A DNA stretch of 64,000 nt from Paucisalibacillus algeriensis (GTDB taxonomy: Bacteria > Bacillota > Bacilli > Bacillales > Amphibacillaceae): positions 124,001 to 188,000 of the forward strand of contig NZ_CBYO010000005.1 of the NCBI RefSeq assembly GCF_000577245.1, read 5' to 3'. A model generated the notes under the pieces. That model was not told the origin of the DNA. It saw nothing but the letters and a program-made list of their open reading frames with translations, and did not search any database. Made by a program: the position numbers and the translations under genes. Every line of letters starts with the position of its first letter. Position 1 is the first letter of the stretch. Below are positions 61,303 through 64,000 of this stretch, piece by piece.

Positions 61303-61482
61303 GTGGAAAGTAAGTATCCAAAACACACTATAGCTGTATCTGCTTACTATATAGATCATCCTATACTGAGAAAACTTTTAGATAACAAAATTGTATATTA
61401 CTATAAGTTTGCCGAAAGTAAAAATGCGAAGCATAAGCTTGCCGTAAGAAATAGAAATCTTACCAAAGGTTATAAAATTTAA
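61303..61482 (+). CDS. Doubtful small ORF running into the right end
   Basis: About 59 aa from GTG 61303 (or 66 aa from TTG 61279): SKYPKHTIAVSAYYIDHPIL..., ending GYKI. Its codons for KFAESKNAKHKLAVRN coincide with two TnsB-type repeats, so this part of the DNA is constrained by the transposon end. It may not be a gene. The 300 bp before it hold nothing I can identify. Confidence 0.25.
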   Translation: MESKYPKHTIAVSAYYIDHPILRKLLDNKIVYYYKFAESKNAKHKLAVRNRNLTKGYKI

Positions 61483-61597
61483 TTTTAATATGAGTATTTA
61501 TCAATTTTTAATTTCGAAGAATCATTATAAACCGCTTAAAGACAGTTGTTGGCAAGTATATGGGTAAACAAGTGGCAATGTTACGGTTCAAGTCACA
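61402..61597 (-). repeat. Transposon right end: TnsB-type sites and terminal repeat
   Basis: Inverted copies of the left-end sites: TATAAGTTTGCC (61402-61413) and GAAGCATAAGCTTGCC (61428-61443), 30 bp apart. A further forward partial site, GGCAAGTATATG, is at 61551, and the terminal 24 bp (61574-61597) end ACGGTTCAAGTCACA. The terminal repeat again faces opposite to the inner sites, mirroring the left end. This end is longer (about 195 bp) than the other (about 78 bp). Confidence 0.85.
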
Positions 61598-61602
61598 GTG
61601 TT
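61598..61602 (+). repeat. Target-site duplication, right copy (GTGTT)
   Basis: Identical to 36764-36768 and directly adjacent to the terminal ACA of the right end. Confidence 0.9.
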
Positions 61603-61612
61603 TAAATGAGAC

Positions 61613-61652
61613 TTCAAGCATAAGTTTTCAAAATTGAAAGTTTATGCTTGAA
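61613..61652. repeat. 40-bp inverted repeat just outside the right end
   Basis: TTCAAGCATAA (61613-61623) and TTATGCTTGAA (61642-61652) are perfect inverted arms with a partly paired centre. The arms contain AAGTTTATGCTTGAA, close to the TnsB-type site AAGTTTATGCTTCAA of the left end, although they lie outside the duplication. The 390 bp from here to the response regulator hold no gene I can support. Confidence 0.6.
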
Positions 61653-61726
61653 TACCAATATACATAAAATTGCAGAGAATAAAATAAAAGGCTCTAATGA
61701 AAACTAATTTCATCAAAGGCAATATG

Positions 61727-61770
61727 GAGTTTGTGAAGAAATAATTTAAACGCTAACTGGGCAAAAGAGT
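61727..61770 (+). repeat. Dispersed intergenic repeat outside the transposon
   Basis: TTTGTGAAGAAATAATTTAA followed by ACGCTAACTGGGCAAAAGAG and TTCAAG, a divergent member of the family seen inside the cargo, so the family belongs to the host genome as well. Confidence 0.4.
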
Positions 61771-61950
61771 TCAAGAAGCTCTTCGGAGGTGTAATTTTAT
61801 GCATTAGAATAGGAAGTAATAAGTTGTTCAACCGAGCATCAGAAGAGATCTAATTTCGGTTTGGAATTTCTGGTAAGTCCTGCATTGAGTATGGTTTGTT
61901 AAGTAGTTGCTTTTTTGTTTCTCAAAAAATAAAAAAATGCTAACTAAAAT

Positions 61951-61980
61951 AGGCGGGAACGAGCTTCTTACCCTCCCGCA
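61951..61980 (-). terminator. Possible terminator of the two-component operon
   Basis: GCGGGA and TCCCGC arms (minus strand) with a 16-nt loop, about 60 bp past the response-regulator stop; only a weak T-run follows. Confidence 0.35.
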
Positions 61981-62038
61981 TTCTTTACATTTATTTAGTT
62001 TGATTAAGGAAGAGAAATCCATGTTGTTTATAACCACT

Positions 62039-62683
62039 TTACTTATTCATCAGACCGTGTTGAAAAGCATAACTTGCTAGCTGAACTCTATTGTCTAAAT
62101 GAAGTTTACTTAGTATGTTTTTTAGATGACTTTTAACCGTATGTTCCGAAATAAATAGAGTCTCCGAAATTTCTCTATTTGACAAACCTTCGGCTACTAA
62201 TTGTAGCACTTCCAATTCTCGGGTTGATAAAGGTGTCTTTTCTTTCTTTTTTACCTTTCTTTGAGGGAATTCTTTTAGAATTTGGAACGCAATTTCTTTG
62301 GACATAGGGACTTCATCTAAGGCAAAAGCTCTTAAATGTTCACACCATGCTTCTGATCGAATATTTTTTAATAAATATCCTTGTGCGCCTTTCTTTAATG
62401 CATCAAATAAATCTGTGATATCATCTGACACAGTGATCATCACAATTTTTACATATGGAAATTTGAGTTTAATTCTTTTAGTTGCTTCTAGTCCATCCAT
62501 AACTGGCATTTGAATATCCATTAGAATAATATCAGGCATTAATTCTTCGGTAAGTTGAATTGCCTCTTTTCCATTTTTACCTTCTCCTACAATAAGAAAA
62601 TCGTCATGTTCTTCTAAGATTTCTCGGATTCCTTCTATTGCATGAGCGTGATCATCAACAATTAGAATGCGAAAAGGTTGCAT
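62039..62683 (-). CDS. NarL/LuxR-family response regulator
   Basis: 214 aa. Receiver domain with acidic pair Asp10-Asp11 (LIVDDHAH) and phospho-acceptor Asp56 (PDIILMDIQMP); C-terminal LuxR-type HTH (LSTRELEVLQLVAEGLSNRE and SEHTVKSHLKNILSKL). Starts immediately after the kinase stop. Its targets are unknown; the divergent copper gene is a candidate. Confidence 0.92.
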   Translation of the reverse strand: MQPFRILIVDDHAHAIEGIREILEEHDDFLIVGEGKNGKEAIQLTEELMPDIILMDIQMPVMDGLEATKRIKLKFPYVKIVMITVSDDITDLFDALKKGAQGYLLKNIRSEAWCEHLRAFALDEVPMSKEIAFQILKEFPQRKVKKKEKTPLSTRELEVLQLVAEGLSNREISETLFISEHTVKSHLKNILSKLHLDNRVQLASYAFQHGLMNK

Positions 62684-63511
62684 TTATTTTCTCTCCTTTC
62701 TTATTTCAATAATTGTTTCATTATCTAATTTCTTTATCGAAAATTCCCAATCCATATCTCTGGATCTATCCTTAATGATTTGTAGTCCATAGCCTTTTTT
62801 AGATTGATGCTCTTTATTTGTAAATCCTATTCCTCTATCCTTAACTTGACAAATCCATCCATTATCTATTTCAATTGCATGAATCCATACTTGATTTGTT
62901 TTTGCGTGTTTAATAACATTAAAAATGGCTTCTTTAATACACGCAAAAAGCTCTACTTTCTCTTTCGATGATAATGTACTTTCCCCGATTTCCCATTTTA
63001 AATGAACATCCATTAAATGCTGATTCTTAAGTTCTTCTACATAATGTTGGATTGTTTCTGTCCAACTAAAGGAGTCTTCATTTGGTAAGTACTTCAAGTC
63101 CGTAATAGCTTGACGAGTATCTTCGTGTACGTGCTGTAATGTTTGTTTAATTTTTTCAAAATCCGGGTCGTGTTCGAGATGATTCTTCCTTCCAAATTTA
63201 TTCATCTTTACAGATAATAGAAATAAAGATTGGGCAATTCCATCATGGAGTTCCCTTGCTAACTTCTCCCTCTCAATAAGTGCAGCTTTCTTTGTTTTTG
63301 CTTTCCTTAGCTCTTCCTGTATATTTTCTAAAATTGAAAACAAGTGTCGTAAAAAGACGAGTGTTACGATAAAGACTAATATAGGGGAAAGTAGATTACC
63401 TATATCCATTGAAATATAATCAAGGAGAAATTCATGTCTAATATACTCCCATAAGGCGATAGTAATAGTTGGTATAGTTAAAATAAGCCATTTTACTTGC
63501 TTATACTTCAA
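62684..63511 (-). CDS. Sensor histidine kinase (HisKA_3, NarL-partner type)
   Basis: 275 aa. Two N-terminal membrane helices (about 8-22 and 38-58) with a very short outer loop, then the dimerisation/phosphoacceptor segment ARELHDGIAQSLFLLSVKMN (His89) and an HATPase domain (KEAIFNVIKHAKTN, VKDRGIGFTN, GYGLQIIKDRS). With so little outside the membrane it probably senses the membrane or an intramembrane partner, as LiaS-type kinases do. Starts at a TTG. Operon with the regulator, kinase first. Confidence 0.9.
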   Translation of the reverse strand: MKYKQVKWLILTIPTITIALWEYIRHEFLLDYISMDIGNLLSPILVFIVTLVFLRHLFSILENIQEELRKAKTKKAALIEREKLARELHDGIAQSLFLLSVKMNKFGRKNHLEHDPDFEKIKQTLQHVHEDTRQAITDLKYLPNEDSFSWTETIQHYVEELKNQHLMDVHLKWEIGESTLSSKEKVELFACIKEAIFNVIKHAKTNQVWIHAIEIDNGWICQVKDRGIGFTNKEHQSKKGYGLQIIKDRSRDMDWEFSIKKLDNETIIEIRKERK

Positions 63512-63701
63512 TTCTTCACCACATTTCTATATTAAGATGTATTTTATTCTATCATTTATTCGAACTTTATTAACAAATATGTTTTAAATCACTCTTTTGA
63601 GGGATTATTTATTATCGAAATTGTATTTTATAATGTTTTAGGATAACTCGCGAATCATACAAAACAACATGGTTAGCGATATAAAAAAGGGAGGAATTTT
63701 T

Positions 63702-64000
63702 TTGAAACGTATATTTACCTCAGTAATAGTAGGCTTACTTGCAATGTTTATTTCTACTAGTGTGTTCGCACACTCACATTTAGAAGAATCAAACCCAGCA
63801 GATGGTGACACTGTAAAGGAGCCATTAAATGAGATTGTTCTTGAATTTAATGGTCCAATTGAACAAGGTAGTTTTATAGATGTAACAACTACTGAAGGAG
63901 AAACTGTTGAAATACAAGAAATAATTATTGATGAAGGTACATTAACAGGTGCTTTTTCTGAGCCACTTGCAAATGACGAATATCTGGTTAATTGGAATAT
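63702..64000 (+). CDS. CopC-domain copper protein, N-terminal part (YcnJ-like; partial)
   Basis: 99 residues are present before the window ends. A signal peptide (KRIFTSVIVGLLAMFISTSV, cleaved after FA) is followed by HSHLEESNPADGDTVKEPLN, the start of a CopC domain whose N-terminal histidine binds copper. In Bacillus this domain begins YcnJ, a CopC-CopD fusion for copper uptake, or stands in a separate protein; the truncated end prevents a decision. The TTG start follows GGGAGGAA. It is divergent from the two-component genes. Confidence 0.85.
   Translation, partial: MKRIFTSVIVGLLAMFISTSVFAHSHLEESNPADGDTVKEPLNEIVLEFNGPIEQGSFIDVTTTEGETVEIQEIIIDEGTLTGAFSEPLANDEYLVNWN

Larger units (their letters stand above)
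36769..61597 (+). mobile_element. Tn7-like transposon (TnsAB-TnsC-2xTniQ) inserted downstream of ssrA
   Basis: 24,829 bp with both ends intact. Left end TGTGACTTGAACTATAATAT... and right end inverted ...ACGGTTCAAGTCACA share 12 identical terminal bases and ATTGCC six bases further in. Subterminal GGCAAnTTATnCTTCAA repeats follow at each end, and a perfect 5-bp duplication GTGTT flanks the element. Inside are a TnsA-TnsB fusion, TnsC, two TniQ/TnsD-like proteins and about 20 cargo genes. Insertion just past a conserved gene's 3' end is the hallmark of Tn7 homing (Tn7 itself uses glmS); here the site is ssrA. No cas genes or CRISPR array were found in the element. Confidence 0.95.

Noticed and set aside
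36740-61597. Integrase-mediated island at ssrA
   Set aside because: ssrA is a common integrase site, but there is no integrase gene and no duplication of the ssrA 3' end; the 5-bp duplication and terminal inverted repeats point to transposition.
61828-62037. 69-codon minus-strand frame after the response regulator
   Set aside because: It spans a possible terminator hairpin and lacks a ribosome site; only a KCKECGRVRSSFPP stretch looks protein-like.

Overview
The window is one contiguous stretch of a low-GC Gram-positive (Firmicutes) chromosome. Gene content and order match Bacillaceae: hprK-lgt-yvoD-ppaX-yvoF, trxB-rapZ-mgfK-whiA-crh, clpP with a CtsR box, cggR-gap-pgk-tpiA-gpmI-eno, and secG-est-rnr-smpB-ssrA. 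The tmRNA tag (GKENNYSLAAA), TTG/GTG starts behind strong Shine-Dalgarno sites and AT-rich intergenic DNA fit. An Oceanobacillus/Virgibacillus-like genus is a reasonable guess; the exact genus cannot be read from the sequence alone.

Layout. 1-12.3 kb: core carbon-metabolism, envelope and redox genes. 12.34-14.94 kb: a small degenerate genomic island bounded by a tRNA-Arg(CCG) gene and an exact 50-bp duplication of its 3' part (attL/attR-like), with no integrase left. 15.2-22.7 kb: glutaredoxin-like gene and the CggR-controlled glycolytic operon. 22.9-36.2 kb: nucleoside hydrolase, nitroreductase, phosphodiesterase, a ptsI without ptsH, lipases, secG, rnr, a ZIP transporter, smpB and a rocB-like peptidase. 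36.4-36.7 kb: ssrA (tmRNA).

36,769-61,597: a complete Tn7-like transposon of 24,829 bp inserted 23 bp past the 3' end of ssrA, directly behind its terminator. The ends are 24-bp terminal inverted repeats beginning TGTGACTTGAAC, with subterminal TnsB-type repeats and a perfect 5-bp target duplication (GTGTT). The transposition module (51.96-58.91 kb) is TniQ/TnsD-like protein 1, a 48-aa ORF coupled to it, a TnsA-TnsB fusion, a TnsC ATPase and TniQ/TnsD-like protein 2. No cas gene or CRISPR array is visible. A roughly 85-nt potential three-way-junction RNA with a U-tail lies just upstream of the first tniQ. I infer that one or both TnsD-like proteins direct homing to ssrA.

The transposon cargo (37.1-51.6 and 59.0-61.5 kb) looks like defence and signalling genes: a MazF toxin fused to a nuclease-like domain, a two-HEPN-motif protein, an RNPP-type TPR regulator followed by a small exported-peptide gene (likely a quorum-sensing pair), two secreted proteins, an ECF sigma/anti-sigma pair with its own ECF-type promoter flanked by paralogous small membrane proteins, and a nuclease-like / Abi_C / restriction-endonuclease-like trio. 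After the transposon the chromosome resumes with a NarL-type two-component system divergent from a CopC-domain copper gene that runs off the window.
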